From the NCBI GenBank assembly GCA_028554795.2, contig CM068828.1:6327220-6391219 (forward strand): 64,000 nt of DNA, in the 5' to 3' direction. Under the pieces are notes generated by a model, which was given only the letters and a program-made list of their open reading frames with translations, searched no databases and was not told where the DNA came from. The position numbers and the translations under genes are program-made. The stretch comes from Sinohyriopsis cumingii (Eukaryota > Mollusca > Bivalvia > Unionida > Unionidae). This document shows, piece after piece, positions 12,900-25,684 of this stretch. Every line of letters begins with the position of its first letter. The first letter of the stretch is position 1.

Positions 12900-14955
12900 C
12901 AGCAGACTAGATCATGATATCATAAATTTTCTGAGACTGAGTCTGAGCTTATTTCATTTGTAACATGATGTTTGACTGGCTGAAATGAAAACTCAATCTC
13001 AAACTGAAGCTCAAAGTTGTTACATCTTCAGGCAGGATCTCAAACAGAAGCTAAGAGTTTTTTCAGGTCCAGGTCAGATTTCAACTGTTAATAGTTGGGT
13101 ATACACAATACACAGGTAAATGCTGGGGTCATTGTAACAAAGCCAGATTTTAACAAGGTTTTGCATATACTGTATGGTTTGTTTCAGTAGATATTGGTGT
13201 GCACCATATGCAGTTACTACGTCAACTTCTGTGACAGCCTACCTCATTCCTAATGCAGATTCGATGACAATAAGATCTTTGTATTTACTTGTATACAAGG
13301 CACACAAGTACAATACAGACCATCTATCCCACAATAAACAAGGAGATCTGAGTCCAAGCTGTTAATTCTACTGTGAAGATCACTGTCAAATAATGTGCCA
13401 GCAGTTCTGGGTCAAATTCACACTCCCACCATTTCAGATTACATCACTGCTTGGAGGTTGTTTTGACCAAAATAAAGTCCATCATCTTCATGCATTAGTA
13501 CACAAACACCTAAATGGATCATATCTTACTTCACTAATCACAGAATGATAATCAATAACAAGGAGAAAGGACCCTGAATAGTTTACACATTGCTTCATTA
13601 AGCCATCACTGGTGCTCTGTGATGTTTGCTTATGTGTTACCTTCTACGATCATGACCTTGCACCCCATCACTGTAAATTAAGAATTCTCCACTTTTTCCT
13701 TCTACATATTACACAAAATCTTTATAGTCTGCACAAACACCAATTAAAGAAGACATCAGAAAATACAATCAATATTGCTTATAGTCAGTATAAAAACTTT
13801 TAATCATCTCCCTTCTACCACCGAGTTACAGCATTATGGCAGTGGTGTTCACGTATGATAGGGGAGATAACCTACCGTCAAGATTGTAGGTCTGTTTAAC
13901 TAAAATCTTAAAAAGACATCTCAGCATAAACCCTAACTGTCAATGCATTATACAACTGTATACATGGGTCTAAATTTTTGGGAATTAGGCACATGTTATG
14001 CACAAGAAAATAAAATATATACAATGTTTTGGGGCTTCATACAACCCTTAATTAAACAAGTCCTTTAACACCCTACCCATCCCAATGTGAATAACATGGA
14101 ATCGTGATAGGAGCATGTTTAAACTGATATCAATTTTCCTTGTAATACATGTATCTTTTGCCAGCAGACATCCACTGCTATGTTCTATGTTATTTATAGC
14201 CTGAAACAATGTGAAAACAAGCAGTTATTTAAAACTGCAATCAATTCAATATAAAAGGTTTCAGTACAAATATTTTCTTTGTCTGTAAAAACTACATCAG
14301 AATACTATAAAAGTCAATTAAACAGTAGAAAAATTATATATCTGCTTCAAACACTGACAATTATAACCGTTAATAACAAAGAATTTCGGCATAATGACTG
14401 ACGAAATTTTTGGAAAGTTCCATCTGAAATGATTACATTGCAGACTGTACTCATGTAATAATCAGGTTAGATTGCTTCACATAACCTGTGAAAATAACTT
14501 GATGAAAATCTACCATCTACTTCATAGTTTGTATTTAATAATCTGAAATCAGAGAGTTACTTTTTGATATTGTGTAGTTTTTATTACATATAGCTATTTC
14601 AGGAAAATAACAATCATCTTATTTTCTTGCAGCCACTTCATACGTCTTTCAGTCAAATAACTGAATGACTTGGAATAAGTACAGAAGCAATAAGTAACAT
14701 TATAAAGCAATTTTCAACATTTTACATGAATCACGTTAACACCCACAATCCATAACACCATTGTTGACAAAACAAGTTTCTGGTAAAGCAGTGACAGAAA
14801 ACAGCAGGATCTATTGCTATGCCAGTGCAGTTTATGCCTTTATCTCCTCACCTTCTCAAGGATATTTACAAAAAAAAACAGTATCAAATATTTTTTATCA
14901 TAGCACAATACTCTAATTTTTCAATACGAGAAACTGTTCAAATAAATGGACTCAT
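12900..14955. other. No feature recognised
   Basis: About 2 kb of AT-rich DNA. No exon-like segment, tandem repeat or dispersed family stood out on either strand. Confidence 0.45.
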
Positions 14956-14969
14956 GTTAAAATGTAAAT

Positions 14970-15960
14970 ACATTGCCATCTTAGCATATATGGATTTGAT
15001 TCGTTGCCATCTTAGTCCATTTGGATTTAACACATTGCTATCCAAGTCCATATGGGTTTAACACATTGCTGTCTTAGTCCATATGGATTTAACACATTGC
15101 CATCTTAGCTCATTTAGATTTAACACATTGCTATCTTAGTCCATATGGGTTTAACACATTGCTGTCTTAGTCCATATGGATTTAACACATTGCCATCTTA
15201 GCTCATTTAGATTTAACACATTGCTATCTTAGTCCATATGGATTTAATACATTGCTATCTTAGTCCATATGGATTTAACACATTGCTACCTTAGTCCATA
15301 TGGATTTAACACATTGCTGTCTTAGTCCATATGGATTTAACACATTGCCATCTTAGCTCATTTAGATTTAACACATTGCTATCTTAGTCCATATGGATTT
15401 AACACATTGCTATCTTAGTCCATATGGATTTAACACATTGCTATCTAAGTCCATATGGGTTTAACACATTGGCATCTTAGTCCATATGGATTTAATACAT
15501 TGCTATCTTAGTCCATATGGATTTAACACATTGCTATCTTAGTCCATATGGATTTAACACATTGCTGTCTTAGTCCATATGGATTTAACACATTGCCATC
15601 TTAGCTCATTTAGATTTAACACATTGCTATCTTAGTCCATATGGATTTAACACATTGCTATCTTAGTCCATATGGATTTAACAAATTGCTATCTTAGTCC
15701 ATATGGATCTAACACATTGCTATCTTAGTCCATATGCATTTAACACATTGCCATCTTAGCCCATTTAACACATTGCTATCTTAGTCTATATGGATTTAAC
15801 ACATTGCCATCTTAGTCCAAATGGATTTAACATGTTGCCATCTTAGCCCATTTGGATTTAACACAATGCCATCTTAGTCCACATGGATTTAACACATTGC
15901 TATCTTAGTCCATATGGATTTAACCCACTGCCATCGAACCCATATGGATTTAACACAGCA
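14970..15960. repeat. 31-bp satellite, ~32 copies
   Basis: The unit 'tagtccatatggatttaaca' + 'cattgctatct' repeats for about 1 kb. A variant containing 'gctcatttag' occurs at 15108, 15201, 15356 and 15604. These spacings are 93, 155 and 248 bp, all exact multiples of 31, so the array keeps strict register and grew by segmental duplication of blocks. The copies at both ends are the most diverged. Confidence 0.92.
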
Positions 15961-15969
15961 ACTTAATAA

Positions 15970-16470
15970 CCTGGAGATCTAAATGAAGGAACTTTTTGTA
16001 ATGACAAAACATAATCAATTAACATTCTTTTGACTCCAGTCTCATATCACCATGCACAGTATGAAACAAAACTTGGCAGTTATGTCACAGTGACCCATTT
16101 TTAATAGAGATAAAATGGCACTGCTGACTTTTAGCTGTGAGCAAGCTCTAAAATTCTGAGCAGAATCTAACTGGTCTATGTGCACAATTTCTATGAAATA
16201 AAACAAATAAACTTTCTAAAAAGAACATCTGGTATATTTGTCAGTCTTACCCATTAGTTCCACGAACAGTAGGTGAATATAATACCAAAATGTACATTCA
16301 CGTACTAACCATTTGATAAAAACTATCATTTTAACTTACAACTTGTGCAACAAAGACATGTTCTGGCTACTCTATGGAAATCCAGAACAAGTATTCTTTG
16401 CCACAAGAGATATTAAGGAATACAATAAAGGAAAGGCTGAGAAATCATAAAAGAAAAAGCAATCTTCATT
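15970..16470. other. No feature recognised
   Basis: AT-rich spacer. A 'gtcacagtgaccc' near 16083 resembles the palindromic core discussed for 18238. Confidence 0.4.
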
Positions 16471-16476
16471 TGGAGC

Positions 16477-16805
16477 ATAACACTTACTGATATTTACTTC
16501 TACAGTAGAACCACTGACATACCTCAATTATAAAATGGACTTGACTGAAATGTAATACATAGAGTGTTCTCATAACAGGTCATAACACTTACTGATATCT
16601 ACTTCTACAGTAGAACCACTCTGACATACCTCAATTATAAAATGGACTTGACTGAAAATGTAATCCATAGTGTTCTCATAACAGGTCATAACACTTACTG
16701 ATATCTACTTCTACAGTAGAATCACTCTGACATACCTCAATTATAAAATGGACTTGACTGAAAATGTAATCCATACAGTGTTCTCATAACAGGTCATAAC
16801 ACTTA
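16477..16805. repeat. ~107-bp tandem repeat, 3 copies
   Basis: A unit starting 'cataacacttactgatatct' and ending 'ttctcataacaggt' is present three times with small indels ('ccact' versus 'ccactctga'). The arrangement is head-to-tail. Confidence 0.88.
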
Positions 16806-16809
16806 TAAA

Positions 16810-17760
16810 ACAAATAAATCTGTACTGAAAACTTGGTCTCTCAAGACATGTGGTCTCTCATAACAGTTGTCTTTCAAGACTGGTTTTACTGTAAAACCTG
16901 TGCAAATGTGAATTCCAGATAACGTTTTCAAAAAACATTTTCTTTCTTTCGTAGAATATGAGAACAAAAGTTGATTCAGTACTTTAACTCAATATTTAAA
17001 ACTGAAAGGTAAATTAACCAGAACATAATCAATTATTACATAGCTACGAAGCACTTGGTAGACTCAACGAGACAATATATCATTAAATATCATGTAGAAA
17101 ATAAATTCAGACTAAAGTGATCTTGAGAATTAAGGGGTGGCCACGTTTCTAACAAACTCTTTTGCCATATTTTACCTTTGCCCTTTCAGAACTTAACTTC
17201 AACTCAGTATTCTATCCATTATTGTGCTGATGTGCTATATATACATACAGACATGCATACATACATACATACATACATACATACATACATACATAGGGAA
17301 TAAAACAAAACATAAAACAACGGGAAAAAAAGAAAATTATTTTCAATGACATCAAATCAGAACAACAAGTGGATAGAAACCAAGGATTTTGTTCACTCTT
17401 TTATATAATAAAAAAAACATTGTTCGTCAGAAGCAAATTTAATTGACCTGATGAGAATAACTTATCACAATATACAGGTAGTAGTCATTAATACTGAAGG
17501 TTCACCACTAAATACGCATTGTTATTACTACTTCCAAATGCACAGGCCTAGGATGTCAATAGCTTGTACAAATCTCTGTGTCATGAGTCGATCACAAATA
17601 CATATCTTTACAAAGCAAAGAATGTACTTAAATATATTCCTAGATGACCTTCTTGGGTTGAATGGGTGCAGTACTAACAGGAATACATCCAATAATAACA
17701 TTTCATTATTCAAGCAAAAACAGCAACCAATAAATGAACTTGACAAATTCAACCAAATCA
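16810..17760. repeat. Spacer with a (CATA)n microsatellite
   Basis: A (CATA)n run occupies about 17243-17294. The remainder is AT-rich with no recognised feature. The overlapping ORFs on both strands near 17450-17770 show no motif. Confidence 0.6.
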
Positions 17761-18700
17761 ATGAAGCATGAAATATAGGTTACAGAAACATCTTTTGCAA
17801 CATCGGTGTATTACTGATCAGGATGCATCCCCAAACTAAGTTTTATGATTCTAGAAAGGATAATATCCAAACTGTATGTCAAACATTATGGTGGTCATGA
17901 GCTTAAATACACAAATGTAACCAAAGACAGTAAATGATTAAATACAGGTCACAGTGAGCTCCTTTTCCTGCAAGGTTATGATACTAAAAGAGACATATAT
18001 CACCATGATTCTAGCATGAATAATGCCTGAGAAATGAACACTGAATATAAAAATTTAACACATTAGTGAAGCATAAACTATGGCCATAAGGACCTACTAC
18101 TTAATAAAGACGAATCTCATCGCCAACTTTCAAGATTCTAGATCAGACAGTAAGCATACAAGAAGCAAAAAAAAAAACACCAATGTGGTCAAGACCAAAA
18201 CCAAAACTTAATCAAAGGCAGTAAAATATGAAAGGTTGGTCACAGTGACCTCTTTTTGTATGGGTAATGATACTAAATGATACATATACAATCATGTACT
18301 TTCAAGGAATCTGTAATGAACAGTAATAACACAAAATTTAACCAAAGTAAGTGAAGCATAGAATATGTGTCAGTACTTTTGTGATAAGGTGTACTATTTA
18401 CCATGGTGCATCAATTCATCAAGTTTCATGATTCAAGGTATAACAGCATTTACACATGATAAAATAAATCTTATCATCATAGGCTGAGAAAGGATAAATG
18501 TACCCTAAGCCAATAAAATATGAAATTTAGGTCACAGTGCTTTCTTTTGTAGTAAGGGTATAATACTAACAGAGATGTAGATAATTATCGAGTCAGAAGA
18601 GCCTTGCATGAACAAAATTTCACACAAGTTAATGACGCAAGAATCACTGATCACAGTACCCTACTTCTGTGATGAGGGTCTAGTACTTGTCAAGATGCAA
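17761..18700. repeat. Degenerate ~130-170-bp tandem family with a palindromic core
   Basis: Seven diverged copies begin near 17761, 17932, 18067, 18221, 18351, 18509 and 18632. Each has a form of 'gtgaagcatgaaatataggt' followed by 'cacagtgacctctttt' and later 'catgattctag'. Related single copies occur near 33490-33560 and 50970-51260. The strongest copies contain the palindrome 'ggtcacagtgacc'. Noncoding. Confidence 0.6.
18238..18250. promoter_or_regulatory. Perfect GGTCA-N3-TGACC palindrome inside a repeat copy
   Basis: The 13 bases read 'ggtcacagtgacc', which is the inverted-repeat-3 half-site arrangement bound by oestrogen-receptor-type nuclear receptors. It sits in a degenerate repeat with no gene promoter in view. 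A regulatory role is therefore only a possibility, and a chance palindrome maintained by repeat copying is equally likely. Confidence 0.25.
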
Positions 18701-19075
18701 ATTCAAAATCTTTACCAAAAATGTACATGTATGTACAATGTTAACCCCTTTGCCCGTTCCTCTATGGCTATGTATTATGAAACACATTTTGAACTGTTGC
18801 CTATGATGCAAGAAAGAAAGACTGACATACAGTGTGGCTGAACTGTGTGGATGCTGATGCTTTATAATAGCTCTCACCCTACTTCATAGAAGCACACTAA
18901 AAATTAAGATTTAAAATCAATGTCTGCACCTGAAAAAGTTGTAATTCTTCATAAATAAGAGGCTTGTAAACCAACAAAAATAACACATCTACACAAAGAA
19001 AAGAAAAACATTTTGTGACACCTATCAGTGCATTACACACAGACCCAATCTACTGTACTATAATGCACCATTCAC

Positions 19076-19408
19076 TGCTCCTGTGGCCTAGTGGTTAGAG
19101 CATCCACCTCGGATGCGGTAAGTCGTAAGTTCTATCCCTAGCCAAGTCATACCAAAGACTTATAAAAATGGTACTAACAGCTGCCTCGCTTGGCACTCAG
19201 CATTATTAAGAGGTTAGTGTTAGGACTGGTCAGCCTGGTGTCAGGATAATGTGACTGGGTGGGACATCATGCTACATGTCTGCGGCATGATGTCCCTATG
19301 CTAGACATCACTATAAACTGCCACACTGCAGACATTGCAGCGATACGACTGAAAATTGTTAAAGCTATGTTAAAACTCCAAATCAAACAGACACACACAC
19401 ATGTACCA
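19076..19408 (+). mobile_element. tRNA-derived SINE, copy 1 (plus strand)
   Basis: The head carries a tRNA-like A box, 'tggcctagtggttag', and a degenerate B box, 'agttctatccc'. The body includes 'cataccaaagacttataaaa', 'ttaagaggttagtgttagg' and 'ggtgtcaggataatgtgact'. The tail ends in a short CA run ('acagacacacacac'). About 330 bp. The same body is found at 33120-33405, 36425-36799, 47205-47545 and 50535-50810 in the opposite orientation. This is a retroposon and not a functional tRNA gene: there is no closed acceptor stem and a long non-tRNA body follows. Confidence 0.9.
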
Positions 19409-19409
19409 G

Positions 19410-22285
19410 TCAATTTAGATCCACACAGTGTGCTTAAAAGTATTACAGGATTGACATTTCTGAACTCTTATCTGTAGAGTGAACTTTGATCTGCTGGGAC
19501 ATTATTTGACACAGCTGGCTGTTACTTATCTTTAATTGTTCAAAATATATAAATCTTCTTTCGATAAACTCACTTCAAAATGCAATCAAAACCAAATAAA
19601 TTTTTAACTATGTACACAGCTACTGAACACTACAAGCAAAACACATACAAAATATAAACATTCTATTTGAAAATAAGAACAACTTGTCATATTTGTGCTG
19701 AAATTAGCTGAGGCACATATTTCATAGTAAATGACTTTGAACATCACAGGAACAAATGTGCATTGTCATAATTTGTTAAAATCCTGTGAGTAGAAATACA
19801 TCACATATGAGGAGTAACAAGTCAATCAAGCTAACTAAAGTTCCTAATGTGGAATACATTTTCTCTACCCCTTCTGGAACCCCACAGCAGTCCCAGCCTG
19901 TCTTGGGGGCTCCATATGGGGAAAACACTTATTATTTTTCCCTAGCATCTAATGAAACACGATTTCACAAGAGCCAACTTTTCTTGCAATAATGGATGCA
20001 AAGTTTTAGTATACATTCTTTGCTACATTGAATACTTTTTCAAGATAATGTACAATACATAGTATATTAAACAAGAAACACACTGTAATCACAGTATTCA
20101 AATTGGCAGCTGCCAAGATTTAAGGAAAATAAAAGATAAAAATTACCCTTAGATACATTTACATGAAAGTTTTATACATATCCTAAATTTATCAGAAAAT
20201 GTGCAAAACTGAGACATAAAAACCTATAAAATGCACTGAAGTGTGACCCCGCTATAGCATGATCCGTTATAACACAAATTTGGATACAAGAGGGTCATGG
20301 CAGGGTTCCCAAAATTTCATATGCATGTATTTTTCTCTTAAAAGTATGACAAATAATGTGTAAAACGTTTACTATCATTTTGAGGAATTCTAACACAAAA
20401 TGATCATGTCATGGCTAGTGAAATTATGTGTGCATTTATTTTTCTCACACATAAAAAAAAAACTTCAAAGAATGAAAAATAATGTGTAAAAAAAAATTAT
20501 TCAAGGATTGCACTGGGCTAAACCAATGATGCAAATTGTGATTTTTTTTCTTATTGGCTAAAAAATTTACCATCTGGCAATTTTTTTATGACAACCTTGT
20601 TAGCTGTTTAAATTTGTCTATACAATCTTGGGTTTGAAGTGGAGAAATTTAAATGCACCATGAAAGGAAGCTGCAAACTTGTATATAAAATGCACCTGAA
20701 TCTATCTATTGTTACATAAATGAATCCTTTGTTCATGCTGACAAACCATCTGAACAGTGCATTGTTACATCATGATCCACTTATGGTGATATCTGGCCTG
20801 AGAACTAAATGCTGCTGATCCACTCAAACAGCCATGCTATCTGACTAGATACAATCAACCAACCTATAAAGGTGGGAAAAGGAACAATGACAAATGAACT
20901 AATGACAGCTGATTTTTTTTAATGTACCCAGAAATCATTTTCTGCTGAAACTTCAAAGAAACTGATTACCATTGAAGCAACGATCATTCTGTATAATTAC
21001 TAAGCAAAAGAGAAGAAGCCCTCCCAATCAAAGTTCTACAATTATTTGGTGTTACCACCAGAATAACAAACAGGCATTTATTTGGTCCTCCAAATTTGTT
21101 CTTTAGCAGTGACTTCAATAACACATGCACCATTCATCAAAGCAAGCCAACAAATATCTTCGATAAAAACAAAGCACCTTTCATCAAAGGAAGTCAGCAC
21201 CTAACTTAAATGAATACAATGGAACTTGATGGAATGTTGCATTTTCCAAAGTGGCCGAAGACATTTATTGTGCTGTGAAAGTTTCCTTTTTGCAGAAAAA
21301 ACATTTATGCTTAAGAATGCTACTAAATGTGGCATGTAAGGCAAGTTAAATCCAATCTTTTGAAACCATAAATATCTGGCCGTCAAGTTATTTAATTTGT
21401 TCACATTTTCATTTCCCTTTGAATAGCCTAATCACTTGGGTAGCCTCGGCAAGACGATAGCTGTCTCCAGCTGACCAAAATCTAGGCCAGTTTAAGTACA
21501 TGAACGTGTAGTATGTAAACAACTATAGCCATGTGCTACTGGCAACAATATCGCATTGAACTGTTGTTACACGGGTTTGTTGACAATGGCATATAGATCA
21601 CAGAGGACTTACATTCTTAATCTTGTCTTATTTGTGTTTTCTAACGGGATGTGGCTGATATATTAATTTTATATCATGTGATCTATGCTCGAATTCACAT
21701 TTTTTTAAATACCCATCTTTGGTACTTAACGCATTATGAAAAATACTACATAAATAAAAGATGTCAATACACAAGTGTACTTCAGACTAGTCTTGTCTTC
21801 ATTTAATCAAAAGCATGTATTTTTTGCATGCACTTTTATTACCCCCGCCTTCCATCTAGTTTTGGTACATGCATCATTTTCTTAAGCTAACTGACCTGGT
21901 TTCTTATAACTTGGTCTGGTTGTATAGACCCCAACTACTATGTCATAGCAAGGGGTCACACTGCATGAATATAATGAACCTTATAAAGAAGTACCTTACT
22001 TTAATGAATTCCTTGATGTAACAAACACACTAAAACCCCAAAGATCTTTTTTACACATAGTGATTATAATCAATGTCTCCTGATAATTAACAATTAATAG
22101 AGACACATTACTGTTTGTTATAACAAGGGTCTAAATTCTAGAACTAATAGGGTGCATGGATAATGGCTATGCAGCCACTGCTCCAATGAACCAGCTGCCA
22201 TCCAATTCTTAATTATTCTTCATTCTGTGCAGGATTTTTATGCTAGAGGAAAAAAATATTCCACACGTGTCACATCTTTTTCTCT
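19410..22285. other. No feature recognised
   Basis: About 2.9 kb of AT-rich DNA. Short ORFs (for example 19786-19992, plus) have no family motif. Fragments such as 'cgttataacac' near 20272 and 'gttataacaagg' near 22120 may be remnants of a dispersed repeat, but I cannot define its ends. Confidence 0.4.
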
Positions 22286-22289
22286 ACAA

Positions 22290-23222
22290 CACAACATAAA
22301 AAATACTACACAGTATGAATAATACTGCACAAAAATAAAAAACACCAGATTATCAAGAATAAATAATGCTACACAGTATCAAGAAAACTACACTGTATCA
22401 ATAATACCACAGTATCAAGAATACTACACAGTATCAATAATACCACAGTATCAAGAATACTACACAGTATCAATAATACCACAGTATCAAGAATACTACA
22501 CAGTATCAATAATACTACACAGTATCAATAATACCACAGTATCAAGAATACTACAGTATCAAGAATACTACACAGTATCAATAATACCTCAGTATCAAGA
22601 ATACTACACAGTATCAATAATACCACAGAATCAAGAATACTACACAGTATCAATAATACCACAGAATCAAGAATACTACAGTATCAAGAATACTACACAG
22701 TATCAATAATACTACACAGTATCAATAATACCACAGTATCAAGAATACTACAGTATCAAGAATACTATACAGTATCAATAATACCACAGTATCAAGAATA
22801 TTACACAGTATCAATAATACCACACAGTATCAATAATACTACACAGTATCAATAATACCACAGAATCAAGAATACTACAGTATCAAGAATACTACACAGT
22901 ATCAAGAATACTACACAGTATCAATAATACCACAGTATCAAGAATACTACACAGTATCAATAATACCACAGTATCAAGAATACTACACAGTATCAATAAT
23001 ACCACAGAATCAAGAATACTACAGTATCAAGAATACTACACAGTATCAATAATACTACACAGTATCAATAATACCACAGTATCAAGAATACTACAGTATC
23101 AAGAATACTATATGGTATCAATAATACCACAGTATCAAGAATATTACACAGTATCAATAATACCACACAGGATCAATAATACTACACAGTATCAATAATA
23201 CCACATAGTATCAATAATCAAA
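22290..23222. repeat. ~18-20-bp satellite paired into ~36-bp units
   Basis: Alternating 'agaatactacacagtatca' and 'ataataccacagtatca' half-units run for about 930 bp. Deletions of 'ca' and substitutions such as 'cagaatca' mark larger repeated blocks: the segment around 22620-22800 recurs around 22990-23140. Very A/T/C-rich and noncoding. Confidence 0.9.
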
Positions 23223-23224
23223 TG

Positions 23225-24845
23225 CAGTAGAAACAATACTTTATAGTATAAAGAATACTGTAAAATCCTTTATTTTTATGGATATTAATTTTTGTACCAT
23301 TGTGTAAATGACATTTTCAACAGCTCTTAAATTTATGGATTGAGGAAGACATTCAATTTTTTTCCAGAGAAGAATCATTGTTCACTGTGTGTTTAAACTT
23401 GTGGTTTGTTGCAAACAAAAATACAGAAAAACAGATACCCCATGAGGAATATTTTATCCACATCAAATAAAAATCATGCAGCGACTAGTTTCAAGTAACC
23501 AGCTCTGCTGCAAACCCTCAAAGGAGAAAACGCTGCTGGCTATTAAATGACAAGCCATGGAATCATTCATAGAAGCTTTTCTTTGATACACTTGGGAATT
23601 ATAAACTGCCTCGTAATTTATTGTTTGACAAGTATTTATTACTGCATTCTAAAATAAAAAATAAAAAAAGATGTCCCTCACTTAATCTTTTCTCGATTGT
23701 GAAGAAAATTGTGAAAGTGAAAAGTTATAATAAAAAATTTCCCTATTTCACATATATAACAAGAACATTCATAATAAAAAATGAAATTTCTTTTTATATA
23801 TGGCATCTAATGAATTGGTCCCAAACTGAATGATACTGTTCTTGTATTGCCAGCTTTAATGATAACTATTCTAACGGATGACTTGCAAATCCTTCAGTAG
23901 TAAGTTATCTCCCTTACTTTTATTCTACTTCTGTTTTGCCACTACAGTAAAATATTCCTCACTAACAAGTACTAGTAGTAAAGTCATGAATAGTACTAAC
24001 AAGTACTAGTAGTAAAGTTAGGCTCTGGTGCTTACTAGAATAATAAATATGAAATACTTCATGACAGCAGACAAACAGACTTGATACAGTAAGAGGGTGT
24101 TTCCCCTTGAAACAATTTTCTCATGGATTATTAACACAACTTGTTAAGAACATAGTTGGCCTCTACTCCAAACAAGACTAGCTTAAAGAAACTTTAGAGG
24201 TTCACTGCATAATAAGTATTTCAAATTCCTCCTCAAAATAAAAATGATTCTCATAAGTTCAGATGATGATTAACAGATAAAAGTTCTCATTTCCTCTTTG
24301 GTGATAAGACCTGTGCTCACTTAAAAAATATATCAGACACTTCACATTTCTTTAGATGAGTGTGCATTAATGTACATGTGCAAAACGCACAAGTTATAAC
24401 TTGAAAAGATTTAGAATTAGGGTATCTCTTCTTATTCCACACTGCTTCACACTTTCATCTCAAGCACAAGGTCAATCAAAGGTTTCTAAACAGCAAACTT
24501 TAAGGCTTTCCTCTCTGGTATAAACTGATAATCATACTCCTGTAAATCTCATGTAATCCTCCTCCATTCAACATTAGATTATCTAATTCCAAGTAAGCAA
24601 CCAACAGTAAGTAGTTATTGCCTGTCTATGTTGTAGTTTAAGCTGGAGCTGACAGCCGAATTCTTATTTAAAAAATCTAAGTTCAACAAGGTAAATAAAG
24701 GGAAGGATATAAGAGTTTACGAAATACTGAGACTGTCATTTTAGACCAGGAAGCACCACCAGTTCTAAAATGTTGAGATATTTCACTGAGACATTGCGTA
24801 AAAAATTTTAAATTGTTCTCAACAATCCTAGTGGTTCTTTTCTTG
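23225..24845 (-). other. Likely 3' UTR and flank of the diacylglycerol kinase gene
   Basis: This is the sequence immediately downstream of the kinase stop codon on the minus strand. Candidate AATAAA polyadenylation signals in minus orientation occur at 23924-23919 and again near 23640-23630, but I cannot tell which, if any, is used. A small near-duplicate around 'aagtactagtagtaaagt' (23968-24017) is present. Confidence 0.35.
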
Positions 24846-24941
24846 TCAGGAGTACTTTTCCACACTTGCCATTCTGTTCTGCAGCTCTTTAATCCCCTGC
24901 TGAATCCTCTTCAAGTGGCCAACTTTGGTTACCCCAAGATC
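24846..24941 (-). CDS. DGKD/DGKH-like: Diacylglycerol kinase delta/eta-like, terminal exon (end of SAM domain)
   Basis: This last coding exon is 96 bp: 31 codons plus a TGA at 24848-24846. It starts after 'tcattgcag' in phase 0 and joins the SAM exon at 30183-30322. It opens with DLGVTKVGHLKRIQQGIKEL, the last two helices of a SAM domain, and then gives a tail of about a dozen residues. The GVTK-x-GH-x-KRI pattern is typical of the SAM domain at the C-terminus of type II diacylglycerol kinases (delta, eta, kappa), which phosphorylate diacylglycerol to phosphatidic acid. In DGK-delta this domain polymerises and affects membrane targeting. Related SAM domains occur in SHANK-type scaffolds, but the conserved end of the protein just after the domain favours DGK. 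Confidence 0.85.
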   Translation of the reverse strand, partial: DLGVTKVGHLKRIQQGIKELQNRMASVEKYS

Positions 24942-24984
24942 CTGCAATGAAAAAAAATATCTGTAAACATCAACAGACTGGTAA

Positions 24985-25684
24985 AATGTAATTTGCAATG
25001 TCAAATATAATGTGCAGACTGGTCAAATGTAATGCAAAGACTGGTTAAATGTAATGTGCTAATACACGGGTCAAATGCAACATGAAGCTTCATCAAATCT
25101 ATTGTGCATACTGGTCAAATGTAATGGGCAGTTTGGTCAAATGTAGTGTGCAGACTGGTCAAATATAATGTGCAGACTGGTCAAATGTAATGCAAAGACT
25201 GATCAAAATGTAATGTGCAGCTTGGTCAAATGTAATGTGCAGCTTGGTCAAATGTAATGTGCAGACTTGTCAAATGTAGTGTGTAGACTTGTCAAATGTA
25301 ATGTGCAGACTTGTCAAATGTAATGTGCAGACTGGTCAAATGTAGTGTGTAGACTTGTCAAATGTAGTGTGTAGACTTGTCAAATGTAATGTGCAGACTT
25401 GTCAAATGTAATGTGCAGCTTGGTCAAATGTAATGTGCAGCTTGGTCAAATGTAATGTGCAGACTTGTCAAATGTAGTGTGTAGACTTGTCAAATGTAAT
25501 GTGCAGACTGGTCAAATGTAATGTGCAGACTGGTCAAATGTAATGTTCAGGTTGGTTAAATGTAACATGTAGACTTGTCAAATGTAGTGTGTAGACTTGT
25601 CAAATGTAATGTTCAGCTTGGTTAAATGTAGTGTGTGGATGTGTCAAATGTAATGTGCAGTTTGGTCAAAAGTAGTGTGCAGAG
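24985..25684. repeat. 22-bp satellite, left block
   Basis: The unit 'gcagacttgtcaaatgtaat' + 'gt' with 'ctggtc/cttggtc' variants repeats about 31 times in the last intron of the kinase gene. The same array resumes at 26645 after an inserted repeat, so both blocks were once continuous. Confidence 0.93.

Noticed and set aside
14970..15960. CRISPR-like regular repeats
   Set aside because: Units are contiguous with no unique spacers, and the genome is eukaryotic. The same holds for all other arrays here.
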